The notes under the pieces: model-generated
What the model was told of the DNA's origin: nothing
The model's input: only the letters and a program-made list of their open reading frames with translations
Database searches by the model: none
Program-made: the position numbers and the translations under genes
Part shown: one piece after another, positions 1 to 6,258 of the stretch
How the letters are laid out: each line of letters starts with the position of its first letter
Position numbering within the stretch: position 1 is the first letter of the stretch
NCBI GenBank assembly: GCA_964568045.1
Contig: CAZMOL010000078.1
Location: forward strand, 1-7,104
DNA length: 7,104 nt
Source of the DNA: CAZDDA01 sp964568045
GTDB taxonomy: Bacteria; Bipolaricaulota; Bipolaricaulia; UBA7950; UBA9294
Direction of reading: 5' to 3'

Positions 1-1151
1 GAGGCCACGATTAATGTTCCACCAAAGCCCACGTTGGCCACGAGGGTGTAGACGAAGTGAATGGTCCGCAGATCGCCGAGGATGATCTCCTGCAGCGCGT
101 AGAGTGCATTGGCCACCGGAATCAGAAAGCGAGCTCCGGAGAACGTGATGCCGCCGGTCATCGAGATCATCGCCACGAGGATGATCACCATGTAGATCGG
201 CATGAGATACGTGCTCGCTTCCTTCTGACTGCGCGCAAAGCTTCCCACGATCATCACCAATGCCGCCAGAATTACTGCAAGAGGAACCAGCACTGCCAGC
301 ATCCAGCCGAATGCCGAAAGACCCAGAGAAAACGTGGCCTGCGTCCCCACCGGCGTCAACCCCTCTCCGAAGAAACGGATTCCGATGAGCAGCCCGACAG
401 CCGATAGCAACGAGGAGACGAGCGAAACGGTGAGGATGGTAAGGAACTTGCCGAGCACGATTTCGGTGCGGGAGAGTTGGCTGACAAGCAGAGTGGCGAT
501 CGTGCCGCGCTCCTTCTCGCCGGCGGTGATCTCCGCTCCGAGATTCATCGCCCCGGTGAGAATCGCCAGGACCATGAAGTATGGCAAAAGCCGGCTGAGA
601 ATCATCCGCCCAAGCGACTCGCTTGAGGTCACGTCCTCAACGCGCATCTTCAGCGGTGCAGAGAGCTCATCGTAGTCGAGGCCCAGCGAGTCAAGCTTAT
701 CGCGCATGGTCTCCTTCAGATAACCTTCAAGAAAATCGCGTACGCGCGCAGCAGCGATTGTCGCTGCCTGGTCGGTCTTGTCGTAATAGAGGGTGATCTC
801 CAGGCCGAGTCCCGGGCCGCCCGATTCCTTGTCCACGGCCATCATCACCTGGGCCATTCCCGCTTTCAGGTCCGAGAGCCCTTGCTCGACACTGGGGTAG
901 AGCAAGGGAGTGAGGGTCGCAGTGGATCTCAACTGCGCTAGAAACGTCTCGTCGGCTGCCCGATCGACGACGATGACAGCAGGGATCATCTCTTCAATCT
1001 GGGTGCGCTCTGCAGCGGTGAAGTGGCCGATCACCAACAGGATCAGCGGATAGAACACAAGCGGGAAGAAGACCGTGAGGAGCATGGTGCGACGATCGCG
1101 CACCGCTCCGATGATCTCCTTAACGAACAGAAGACGGATGTTCGACCACAT
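1..1151 (-). CDS. ABC-2 type permease, NatB-like (3' end cut off by window)
   Basis: Membrane subunit of an ABC exporter. The reading frame is open from the ATG at 1151 to the window edge (383 residues visible, no stop). Hydrophobic stretches lie at about 22-42, 184-206, 236-258, 283-304, 313-334 and from 364 on. A large hydrophilic, probably extracytoplasmic domain (about 43-183) separates the first two, as is usual in NatB-type permeases. After the second segment comes the family hallmark AGEKERGT (210-217), followed by LLVSQLSR and LGKFL, the cytoplasmic coupling region. Near the cut the segment IPVANALYALQEIILGD (344-360) also resembles NatB C-termini. No good Shine-Dalgarno site precedes the ATG. 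It starts 12 nt after the stop of the beta-helix gene, inside a hairpin, so translational coupling is likely. The natural partner is the NatA-like ATPase encoded upstream. NatB itself exports Na+ in Bacillus subtilis; the substrate here is unknown, and related permeases serve other exports. Confidence 0.9.
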   Translation of the reverse strand, partial: MWSNIRLLFVKEIIGAVRDRRTMLLTVFFPLVFYPLILLVIGHFTAAERTQIEEMIPAVIVVDRAADETFLAQLRSTATLTPLLYPSVEQGLSDLKAGMAQVMMAVDKESGGPGLGLEITLYYDKTDQAATIAAARVRDFLEGYLKETMRDKLDSLGLDYDELSAPLKMRVEDVTSSESLGRMILSRLLPYFMVLAILTGAMNLGAEITAGEKERGTIATLLVSQLSRTEIVLGKFLTILTVSLVSSLLSAVGLLIGIRFFGEGLTPVGTQATFSLGLSAFGWMLAVLVPLAVILAALVMIVGSFARSQKEASTYLMPIYMVIILVAMISMTGGITFSGARFLIPVANALYALQEIILGDLRTIHFVYTLVANVGFGGTLIVA

Positions 1152-1174
1152 ACCGAGCTTATTCTACTCGGTAT
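1150..1174 (-). promoter_or_regulatory. Stop/start hairpin at the beta-helix gene-permease junction
   Basis: Perfect 8-bp inverted repeat (ATACCGAG / CTCGGTAT; arms 1167-1174 and 1150-1157) around a 9-nt loop. In the minus-strand mRNA the loop begins with the TAG stop of the beta-helix gene, and the A and U of the permease AUG are paired in the 3' arm. No purine-rich ribosome binding site lies between stop and start. Inference: ribosomes finishing the upstream gene melt the stem and re-initiate, linking the two protein levels. It is not a typical terminator, because no T-run follows on either strand. Confidence 0.6.
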
Positions 1175-2639
1175 CGGGGGGCGGTGCAGTCTGCGGTGGA
1201 GGAGGCTGGATCGTAGGCTCGACGGGTTCTTCTGTTGGGCCCTCAGCCTGCTCCGCCTCGGTTGGTTCTGGTTGGACAGGTTCGACGGTTGTGGTGGGTT
1301 CCTTCACTGGCTCAGGGGCCACTGGTTCTGGTATCACTTCTGGCGGAGTTATAACCACTGCTTCCTTCCCAGGCTCCCGGGTGGTCCCACCGCCGCGGGT
1401 GACGGGGGGCGCATCATCCTTGTACAGCGTCTCTATTTGGGTTGGTTCGGCATTCCCTGATGCGTTTTGGCTGTAGAAGCTAATCTGATGCGGGCCATCG
1501 ATCCCTCGTACTTTGAACGGCTCGCGATACTGTCTCCACGGACCTCCGTTGAGACTGTAGTAGGTCTTGGTTACCCCATACGAAGATCCCGCAACAAGGC
1601 GGAGTGCGATCGGAGTTTTCGAGGTCACCCACACAGCCGCGGCGTCGCGGTAATTGGGTTGTCCAACGTCGATGGCCGTCTTGGGAGGCGTGTTGTCGAG
1701 TAGAAACGACAACGTGGTAATGGTTTCGGTGTTTCCGAGGTTGTCTAGGCCGTAGTAAGCGACCTGTCTTGGACCGGCCTGGCCGGTTAGAGCGAACGGT
1801 CCGGTGTATTCTTGCCACTGGCCGCCATCGACCGAGTAATAGATCTGTGCAAGTCCACTTCCAGGATCTCTCGCAGTCAGAACAATCGGCGTCTCAGAGG
1901 TGATTACGAATGCCCCCTCGGGCGAAATGTTCAGTCCGGAGAAGGGGGGCTCGGCAGGAACCACGCGCGTCCACGGGATCAGCGGCGAAACGAGCGGATA
2001 ATAGTCCGCAACCCGGTAGTACGGGAGATCGCCAACACCGTCTCCATCGTAGTCGTAGCCCACGTAATCGCTCCAGTAGTTGCCGATCCCGTCGTCACGG
2101 CACCACGCGTTCCTCCGCTGCGGATCTAGCGCGTTCTGTCCGTTCTCGATGAAGCTGTTGCCGCTTGCGATGTTCTTCTGAGATCCGACTGCCATACGCA
2201 CGCCGTAGTGATTCCGAGCCACGGCATTGGCCTCGACAACGTTGTTGCGCGAGTTAAGGAAATGAATCCCGGTTCCGTTCAAGCTCAACTGGCAGCCCTC
2301 GATGCGGACATTGGCTACGGAGTTGAAGTAGATCCCCGCCTGGGCACGCTCAACCACGCAGTCTCGGATAACGACGTAGGTTGTTGTGTGGTCGAGGTAT
2401 ATGCCGTAGTCGGTGGGAGGGTTGTTAATATACCAACCCTCGATGACGAATGGATCCTCGACCGTGCCGCTTCCCGCGACCACGCCGTTTTCGAAAGTGA
2501 AACCATCATTGCCGTAGATGTAGATCGATTCTCGATTCCCCCACCAACGGTATCCTTCCCCGGCCTGCCCACCCACAAGCAGAACGGACAGAAGAACGAA
2601 GACTACAATCACTCCAGCAAGCATGCCCTTCCTGCGCAT
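1164..2639 (-). CDS. Secreted NosD-like beta-helix protein with two OmpL47-like modules and Pro/Glu-rich tail
   Basis: A 491-residue exported protein. The start at 2639 is chosen because AAGGAGG sits 5 nt upstream and a signal peptide follows directly (MRRKGM, hydrophobic core about 7-23, possible cleavage after GQA at 26); an ATG 36 nt upstream lacks these. Residues about 40-215 resemble the NosD/right-handed beta-helix family: GSGTVEDPFVIEGWYI (57-71), repeated N.V.I..C turns, then GNYWSDY.GYDYDGDGVGD (186-204) with a DxDxDG calcium-loop-like motif, and a YYPL ending. Two related modules follow, about 238-317 and 325-412. Each has TS.TPI, then YYS(V/L)(D/N)GG.W..Y..PF, and near its end (N/S)GN(T/A)E, as in OmpL47-type or Ig-like extracellular repeats. 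Residues 414-491 are a disordered tail of PEP/PEPV-like units with no obvious anchor. The gene lies between the ATPase and permease genes of one ABC system, so it may be that transporter's extracytoplasmic partner, as NosD is for NosFY. No copper or N2O-reductase gene is visible here, so a Nos role is not supported. Confidence 0.85.
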   Translation of the reverse strand: MRRKGMLAGVIVVFVLLSVLLVGGQAGEGYRWWGNRESIYIYGNDGFTFENGVVAGSGTVEDPFVIEGWYINNPPTDYGIYLDHTTTYVVIRDCVVERAQAGIYFNSVANVRIEGCQLSLNGTGIHFLNSRNNVVEANAVARNHYGVRMAVGSQKNIASGNSFIENGQNALDPQRRNAWCRDDGIGNYWSDYVGYDYDGDGVGDLPYYRVADYYPLVSPLIPWTRVVPAEPPFSGLNISPEGAFVITSETPIVLTARDPGSGLAQIYYSVDGGQWQEYTGPFALTGQAGPRQVAYYGLDNLGNTETITTLSFLLDNTPPKTAIDVGQPNYRDAAAVWVTSKTPIALRLVAGSSYGVTKTYYSLNGGPWRQYREPFKVRGIDGPHQISFYSQNASGNAEPTQIETLYKDDAPPVTRGGGTTREPGKEAVVITPPEVIPEPVAPEPVKEPTTTVEPVQPEPTEAEQAEGPTEEPVEPTIQPPPPQTAPPPDTE

Positions 2640-2644
2640 CGTCG

Positions 2645-2651
2645 CCTCCTT
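2645..2651 (-). promoter_or_regulatory. Strong ribosome binding site of the beta-helix gene
   Basis: AAGGAGG on the minus strand, 5 nt before the ATG at 2639. It decides the start codon: the alternative ATG at 2675 lies upstream of this site and would add 12 residues ahead of an otherwise standard signal peptide. Confidence 0.8.
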
Positions 2652-2692
2652 AAAATGCGCTAAACTCAAGATCACATATAGACAAGTTCCTG

Positions 2693-2704
2693 TCTGAATT
2701 CAGA
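2693..2704. repeat. 12-bp perfect palindrome at the predicted transcription start
   Basis: TCTGAATTCAGA reads the same on both strands. It touches the -10 element (2704) and covers the predicted start site, a position where a repressor could bind. Symmetry and position are seen; the operator role is inferred, and a 12-bp palindrome can occur by chance. Confidence 0.35.
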
Positions 2705-2732
2705 GTATAGTGGCGTCGCGGGCTTCTGTCGG
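2704..2732 (-). promoter_or_regulatory. Predicted sigma-70-type promoter for the beta-helix and permease genes
   Basis: On the minus strand, CCGACA (2732-2727, 4 of 6 matches to TTGACA) is followed after exactly 17 bp by TATACT (2709-2704, 5 of 6 matches to TATAAT). The transcription start would be near 2697, giving a leader of about 58 nt that contains the strong AAGGAGG. It would let the beta-helix protein and permease be expressed separately from serS and the ATPase gene. This is a motif-based prediction only. Confidence 0.5.
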
Positions 2733-2760
2733 TAACACGCGTTACACCTGGGCCACCAGG
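2732..2760. repeat. Two small inverted repeats upstream of the -35 element
   Basis: GTAAC-ACGC-GTTAC (2732-2745) abuts the predicted -35 box, and CCTGG-GCCA-CCAGG (2747-2760) follows it. Each has perfect 5-bp arms around a 4-nt centre. With the palindrome at 2693-2704 they bracket the promoter. They could be regulator sites or weak hairpins in the 3' end of an ATPase transcript. No T-run follows, so they do not look like a rho-independent terminator. Confidence 0.3.
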
Positions 2761-2812
2761 GGCGGACAACCACCGAGTTTGTGAGTCTGTGGGAGGATTC
2801 AGCGGGCCGGCG

Positions 2813-3565
2813 TCATCCTACCTTTTCCACTCCCACAGCGGCGAAAAAGACGTCCTCCAAATCCTCTCCCGGGAAGCGCTGCCGCAACTCGGGCAGTGTC
2901 CCCAAGGCGAGCAGTTGCCCGCCGTAGAGAATGCCGATGCGGTCGCACAGTTTCTCCGCTACCCGCATGATGTGGGTGGAGAGAAGGATCGTGCGACCCT
3001 GCTGCCTGAGGCGACGGATCGCGTCGAGGACTGCTCGTGCCGCCATCACGTCCAGTCCGAAGGTCGGCTCGTCGAGGATGAGGACCGGCGGATCATGGAG
3101 GATGCAGCGGGCAAGGGAGAGCTTCTGTTTTTCGCCGGTGGAAAAGGTTCCCACGCGGCGATCCTTGAGCCCTGACAGGTCAAGCATGGTGAAGATCTCT
3201 GCACTGCGACGGCCGATCTCTTCGGACGGCATCTTGGTGATCCGACCGAAGAAGCGTAGCGTCTCACGCGCAGTGAAGCGGTCGTACAGGCCGGTCTCCG
3301 TGGCCAGGAACCCGATGCGCTCCCGCACCCGTCCGGGCTCAGAACGAGTGTCAAATCCGGCTACGATCGCGCTTCCCGAGGTGGGTGTGAGGATCGTGGC
3401 CAGCATGCGCAGAGTCGTCGTCTTTCCGGCGCCGTTTGGTCCCAACAGACCGAAGATCTCACCACTGGTGCAAGAAAACGACAGATCATCAACAGCGCGG
3501 ATCTCGCCGTGCCGCGTCTGGAACACCTTTGTCAGAGTGCGAGTCTCGACCATCACGTCGTTCAT
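2813..3565 (-). CDS. ABC transporter ATP-binding protein, NatA-like
   Basis: Cytoplasmic ATPase subunit, 250 residues, that would power the permease encoded further downstream. Visible motifs: Walker A GPNGAGKTT (42-50), signature FSTGEKQKLSLAR (141-153), Walker B VLILDEPT (161-168) with catalytic Glu166, D-loop FGLD (169-172) and switch His198 in LSTH. The signature reads STGEKQ rather than LSGGQ, and the Q-loop region is FLATETGLYDRFTARE without the usual Gln. Both features, and LHDPPVLILDEPT, are in the style of NatA-family exporter ATPases, so they are family traits rather than damage. The ATG at 3565 overlaps the serS stop (ATGA), implying coupled translation; a GGAG lies 10 nt upstream, and a second ATG four codons on is also possible. 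The permease is separated from it by the beta-helix gene, although NatA and NatB are usually adjacent. The substrate cannot be read from the sequence. Confidence 0.92.
   Translation of the reverse strand: MNDVMVETRTLTKVFQTRHGEIRAVDDLSFSCTSGEIFGLLGPNGAGKTTTLRMLATILTPTSGSAIVAGFDTRSEPGRVRERIGFLATETGLYDRFTARETLRFFGRITKMPSEEIGRRSAEIFTMLDLSGLKDRRVGTFSTGEKQKLSLARCILHDPPVLILDEPTFGLDVMAARAVLDAIRRLRQQGRTILLSTHIMRVAEKLCDRIGILYGGQLLALGTLPELRQRFPGEDLEDVFFAAVGVEKVG
3497..3521. repeat. 25-bp direct repeat, copy A (start of ATPase gene)
   Basis: Matches 23 of 25 bases of copy B at 3607-3631, 110 bp away in the same orientation. It encodes QTRHGEIR (ATPase residues 16-23) on the minus strand in the same codon frame as copy B. 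See the finding on this repeat. Confidence 0.75.
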
Positions 3566-4821
3566 AGAGTCTGCGCTCCAACCATTTCCTGAAGGACCTC
3601 GGGGATGCGAATCTCGCCGTGCTGCGTCTGGTTGTTCTCCAGAATGGCGGCCGTCAGACGCGATGTGGCAAGGCCGGATCCGTTGAGCATGTGCACGAAC
3701 TGCGGCTTTCCGCCTGCGGCCGGGCGGTACCTGGTGTTCCCGCGTCGTGCCTGAAAGGTCTCACAGTTGCTGCACGAGGAGACCTCGTAGTAGCGTCCTT
3801 GAGCGGGAAGATAGACTTCGAGGTCGATGGTCTTGCTGGACTGCTGTGCCAGATCCTGCGTGGGAAGAAGGGTCACACGGTAGTGGACGCCGAGTGCCTG
3901 CAGCACGCTCTCGGCGTCCGCGACGAGCCCGTCGAGCTCGGCGTAAGAGGTCTCTTGGCGGGTGTATTTGAACAACTCTACCTTGTTGAACTGATGGACG
4001 CGGATCAGGCCGCGCTCGTCTTCTCCGTACGTCCCCGCCTCGCGACGAAAGCAGGGCGTGTAGGCGACGTAGTTTCGGGGAAGCGTTTTCTCATCCAGGA
4101 TCTCGTCCCTGTGGAGGTTGGCCAGCAGGCTCTCTGCCGTCGGATTAAGCCACAGGTCGTCCTTCTCACAGTGATAGGAATCCTCGGCGAACTTCGGCAA
4201 CTGCGAAGCGACGAAGAAACTGTTGGAATTGGCAACAAATGGTGGAATGATCGGCACGTATCCGCGTGCCACGTGGTGGAAGAACATGAAGTGAATGAGC
4301 GCCATCTCCAGCCGCGCCCCCATTCCCACGTACATGGGAAAACGCGTCCCAGCAATCGCCGCGGCGCGGCGGAAGTCCAACAGGCCCTTTTCCTCGCCGA
4401 TTTCCAGGTGCGGCTTCACGGGGAAATCAGTCCGCGGTCGCTCGTTGAAGCTTCGCAACTCGACCCGCTCCTCCTTCGTTCCCACCGGGACATCGACGTG
4501 CGGTACATTGGGGAGAAGGGAAAGCAGGTAATCGATCTTGGAAGTGGTTTCTTTCAACCTGCTGTCGAGTGCAGCGATCTGTGCAGCAACGGATGACAGG
4601 GAGGCGATCAGCTCGGTGGCGTCCTTTCCTTGTTGTTTGAGGTCGGCCACCTGCTGTGAGCCGCGGTTGCGTTGCGCCTTCAGCGCCTCGACCTCTTGGA
4701 TCAAGGATCGACGGGCTTTGTCCAGCTCCAGAATCTCCGCGATGCGAATCGACGGATCTCGGGTCTGAAGCCTTCTCTCCACACCCGTGGGATCCTCACG
4801 CAGCCGGTTGATATCAAGCAT
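3562..4821 (-). CDS. serS: Seryl-tRNA synthetase
   Basis: Cytoplasmic class II synthetase that charges tRNA-Ser (and tRNA-Sec where present) with serine using ATP. Its 419 residues are the usual bacterial length. The N-terminus MLDINRLREDP opens the typical helical tRNA-binding arm (coiled coil about 30-102). The catalytic core shows motif 1 around GYVPIIPPF (187-195), the serine-binding TAE (228-230), motif 2 TPCFRREAG....ERGLIRVHQFNKVE (255-282), and SSCSNCETFQARR (348-360). Motif 3 lies around LNGSGLATSR (379-388) and AAILEN. All key class II residues appear present. The start at 4821 is chosen because MLDIN is the family N-terminus and GGAGG lies 8 nt upstream; an in-frame ATG at 4872 would add 17 unrelated residues. 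It is the first gene of the minus-strand unit, and its TGA overlaps the ATG of the ABC ATPase. No T-box-like leader fits in the very short 5' region. Confidence 0.97.
   Translation of the reverse strand: MLDINRLREDPTGVERRLQTRDPSIRIAEILELDKARRSLIQEVEALKAQRNRGSQQVADLKQQGKDATELIASLSSVAAQIAALDSRLKETTSKIDYLLSLLPNVPHVDVPVGTKEERVELRSFNERPRTDFPVKPHLEIGEEKGLLDFRRAAAIAGTRFPMYVGMGARLEMALIHFMFFHHVARGYVPIIPPFVANSNSFFVASQLPKFAEDSYHCEKDDLWLNPTAESLLANLHRDEILDEKTLPRNYVAYTPCFRREAGTYGEDERGLIRVHQFNKVELFKYTRQETSYAELDGLVADAESVLQALGVHYRVTLLPTQDLAQQSSKTIDLEVYLPAQGRYYEVSSCSNCETFQARRGNTRYRPAAGGKPQFVHMLNGSGLATSRLTAAILENNQTQHGEIRIPEVLQEMVGAQTL
3607..3631. repeat. 25-bp direct repeat, copy B (end of serS)
   Basis: Partner of 3497-3521, with two mismatches. 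On the minus strand it encodes QTQHGEIR (SerRS residues 398-405). The serS stop and ATPase start lie between the two copies. Confidence 0.75.
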
Positions 4822-4829
4822 GATGTGCG

Positions 4830-4834
4830 CCTCC
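4830..4834 (-). promoter_or_regulatory. serS ribosome binding site
   Basis: GGAGG on the minus strand, 8 nt before the ATG at 4821. It supports that start over the upstream in-frame ATG at 4872. It lies only about 3 nt inside the predicted transcript. Confidence 0.7.
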
Positions 4835-4843
4835 GCGCGGCAG

Positions 4844-4872
4844 ATTCTAGGTGAAAGCAGGATTCCAAGCAA
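4844..4872 (-). promoter_or_regulatory. Predicted serS promoter
   Basis: On the minus strand, TTGCTT (4872-4867, 3 of 6 matches) lies 17 bp from TAGAAT (4849-4844, 5 of 6 matches). The start would be near 4837, leaving a leader of about 16 nt that contains the ribosome binding site. The only other sizeable room for a serS promoter is the divergent half of this 102-bp spacer, so the placement is plausible. Confidence 0.5.
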
Positions 4873-4883
4873 CAGGGCTTCGG

Positions 4884-4912
4884 TTTAAGCGTAGCGCAGC
4901 GCAGGCTATAAT
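4884..4912 (+). promoter_or_regulatory. Predicted promoter of the phosphohydrolase gene, nearly leaderless
   Basis: A perfect TATAAT (4907-4912) is preceded after 17 bp by TTTAAG (4884-4889, only 3 of 6 matches). The start would be about 4919-4921, 3-5 nt before the ATG at 4924. No Shine-Dalgarno sequence lies between the -10 box and the ATG. An in-frame TAA inside the TATAAT rules out a longer upstream start. The pattern matches leaderless genes, where the -10 box lies about 11-12 nt before the start codon. Confidence 0.6.
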
Positions 4913-4923
4913 CACCCTCGCCG

Positions 4924-6258
4924 ATGAAATTCAAGTGGAAAACGAAAAAACGACTGTTCATCCTCAGCTTGGACGGGGTTCCGTACTCGTTCCTGCAAGA
5001 GGGAATCTCGGCCGGGAGATTTTCAAACATCGATCGCCTGGGAGAGATGGTCGAGATCAAGTCGGTATTTCCCCCGGTCTCCTCAGTGGCCTGGGCAACA
5101 TTCGCAACGGGTGTCAACCCGGCCAATCACGGAATCTTCGGGTTCATCGATCGAGATCCTGCCACGATGATAAAGCGCATTCCGACGAGCCGCGATCTTG
5201 TCTCACCGACCATCTGGCAGATGCTGAACGACGACGGACGGCGCACGATTGCGATGAACGTTCCCCTGACCTACCCGCCGAGGGAAGTAAATGGCATAAT
5301 GATCTCCGGGTTCCTGTGCACCAAGCTGGAGCAGGGAGTGCAACCGCCGTCGCTGCTGCCGCGCCTGAGGCGGCTCGACTACCGAATCGATCCCGATCCC
5401 ACGCTGGCCGCAGAGGACAGAGCCGGTTACCTCGACGAAATCCTCACCACGCTGCGTGCCCGCCGGCGCGCCCTTTTCGCACTGCTAGAAGGACGGTGGG
5501 ATGTTTTCATGTGCCACGTGATGATGACCGACCGGATCAATCACTTCTTCTGGGCCGACGGACAGGAGGAAGACAGTGCCTTCTACCAGAGGTTTTGGCA
5601 GTTCTACGACGAGATCGATGCCCTGGTCGGCGAAGTCAATGCCGCTCTTTCCTCGAACACGGAGTTACTCGTTCTGTCCGATCACGGATTCTGTCGCCTG
5701 TGCCACGAAGTCGATCTCAACGCCTATCTGACAGAGGGCGGCTTTCTTCGCCTCAGAGACAACGGGGAAGGGCGCTCCGGTGTGGATCCGTCCTCGCGGG
5801 CATACAGCCTTCTGCCCGGCCGGATCTACGTCAATCTTGCGGGTAGGGAGAAATCCGGCGCGGTCCCCGAAACGCAGTACGATAGCTTGCGAGAAGAGCT
5901 CGCTGCTTTCTTTGGGAAGCTTAAGGGCCCACAGACAAACCCGGTTATCTCAAAAACGGTCTATCGGGAACAAGCCTATACGGGCAAGCTCATCAACCAG
6001 GCTCCCGACCTCCTCGTCCTTCCCCACGATGGCTACGACCTCAAGGCCCGCTCTTCACCCGGCCCGGTGTTCACCCCTGCCGAGCGCCGAAGCGGAATGC
6101 ACACCTACGATGACGCCTTTGCCTTGCTGCGTGGCAGGCGATTGCGTGGTGGGGGTTCGATCCTCGATGTGACGCCGGTTCTATTTCAACTCCTCGGACT
6201 ACCCGTCCCTTCGCACCTCGAGGGAGACTCTCTTCTTTCCGAAGGCGGTGGGCGATGA
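4924..6258 (+). CDS. Alkaline-phosphatase-superfamily phosphohydrolase/phosphodiesterase (COG3379/PF01663-like)
   Basis: A 444-residue probable metal-dependent phosphohydrolase. It has no signal peptide: a basic MKFKWKTKKR stretch leads straight into the core strand LFILSLDG, so it is likely cytoplasmic. Predicted two-metal site residues: Asp17 (SLDG), nucleophile Ser53 in PPVSSVAWATFATGVNP, Asp203 and His207 in MMTDRINHFFW, Asp253 and His254 in LSDHGF, and His393 in SGMHTYDDAF. All expected ligands are present. The block PPxSxxAWxxFATGxNPxxHGIFGF is the signature of the 'predicted phosphohydrolase or phosphomutase' branch. The C-terminus ILDVTPVLFQLLGLPVPSHLEGDSL is the usual family ending. 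The substrate is unknown: phosphodiester, nucleotide or phosphosugar are all possible in this superfamily. Its last codons overlap the next gene by ATGA, so the two proteins are probably made together. Start: first ATG after an in-frame stop, with no Shine-Dalgarno site. Confidence 0.9.
   Translation: MKFKWKTKKRLFILSLDGVPYSFLQEGISAGRFSNIDRLGEMVEIKSVFPPVSSVAWATFATGVNPANHGIFGFIDRDPATMIKRIPTSRDLVSPTIWQMLNDDGRRTIAMNVPLTYPPREVNGIMISGFLCTKLEQGVQPPSLLPRLRRLDYRIDPDPTLAAEDRAGYLDEILTTLRARRRALFALLEGRWDVFMCHVMMTDRINHFFWADGQEEDSAFYQRFWQFYDEIDALVGEVNAALSSNTELLVLSDHGFCRLCHEVDLNAYLTEGGFLRLRDNGEGRSGVDPSSRAYSLLPGRIYVNLAGREKSGAVPETQYDSLREELAAFFGKLKGPQTNPVISKTVYREQAYTGKLINQAPDLLVLPHDGYDLKARSSPGPVFTPAERRSGMHTYDDAFALLRGRRLRGGGSILDVTPVLFQLLGLPVPSHLEGDSLLSEGGGR

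Noticed and set aside
1164..2639. A true NosD for nitrous oxide reductase copper loading
   Set aside because: No nosZ, nosL or copper-binding cluster is present, and the OmpL47-like modules and Pro-rich tail are not NosD features; only the beta-helix part matches.
2640..2675. Upstream ATG giving the beta-helix protein 12 extra N-terminal residues
   Set aside because: The strong AAGGAGG lies downstream of that ATG, and the signal peptide begins cleanly at 2639.
2747..2760. CCTGG-GCCA-CCAGG as a rho-independent terminator of the ATPase gene
   Set aside because: The stem is only 5 bp and no T-run follows on the minus strand.
2931..3686. Open frame of 251 codons on the plus strand opposite the ABC ATPase
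   Set aside because: Antisense to all ATPase motifs; Arg/Ser-rich shadow without its own promoter or ribosome binding site.
3619..4596. Long open frame (325 codons) on the plus strand opposite serS
   Set aside because: It lies wholly antisense to an unmistakable seryl-tRNA synthetase; its protein shows no recognisable motif and is a by-product of codon bias at this GC content.
4822..4872. Upstream ATG giving SerRS 17 extra residues
   Set aside because: SerRS proteins start at MLDIN-like sequence, GGAGG serves the 4821 start, and the predicted -35/-10 elements occupy this stretch.
4822..4923. T-box or other riboswitch controlling serS
   Set aside because: The predicted leader is about 16 nt and the whole spacer is 102 bp shared with a divergent promoter, too short for a T-box.
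4851..5846. Open frame of 331 codons on the plus strand overlapping the phosphohydrolase gene
   Set aside because: Its product is Arg/Ser/Pro-rich with no fold features, and it runs out of frame through the conserved phosphohydrolase active-site region.
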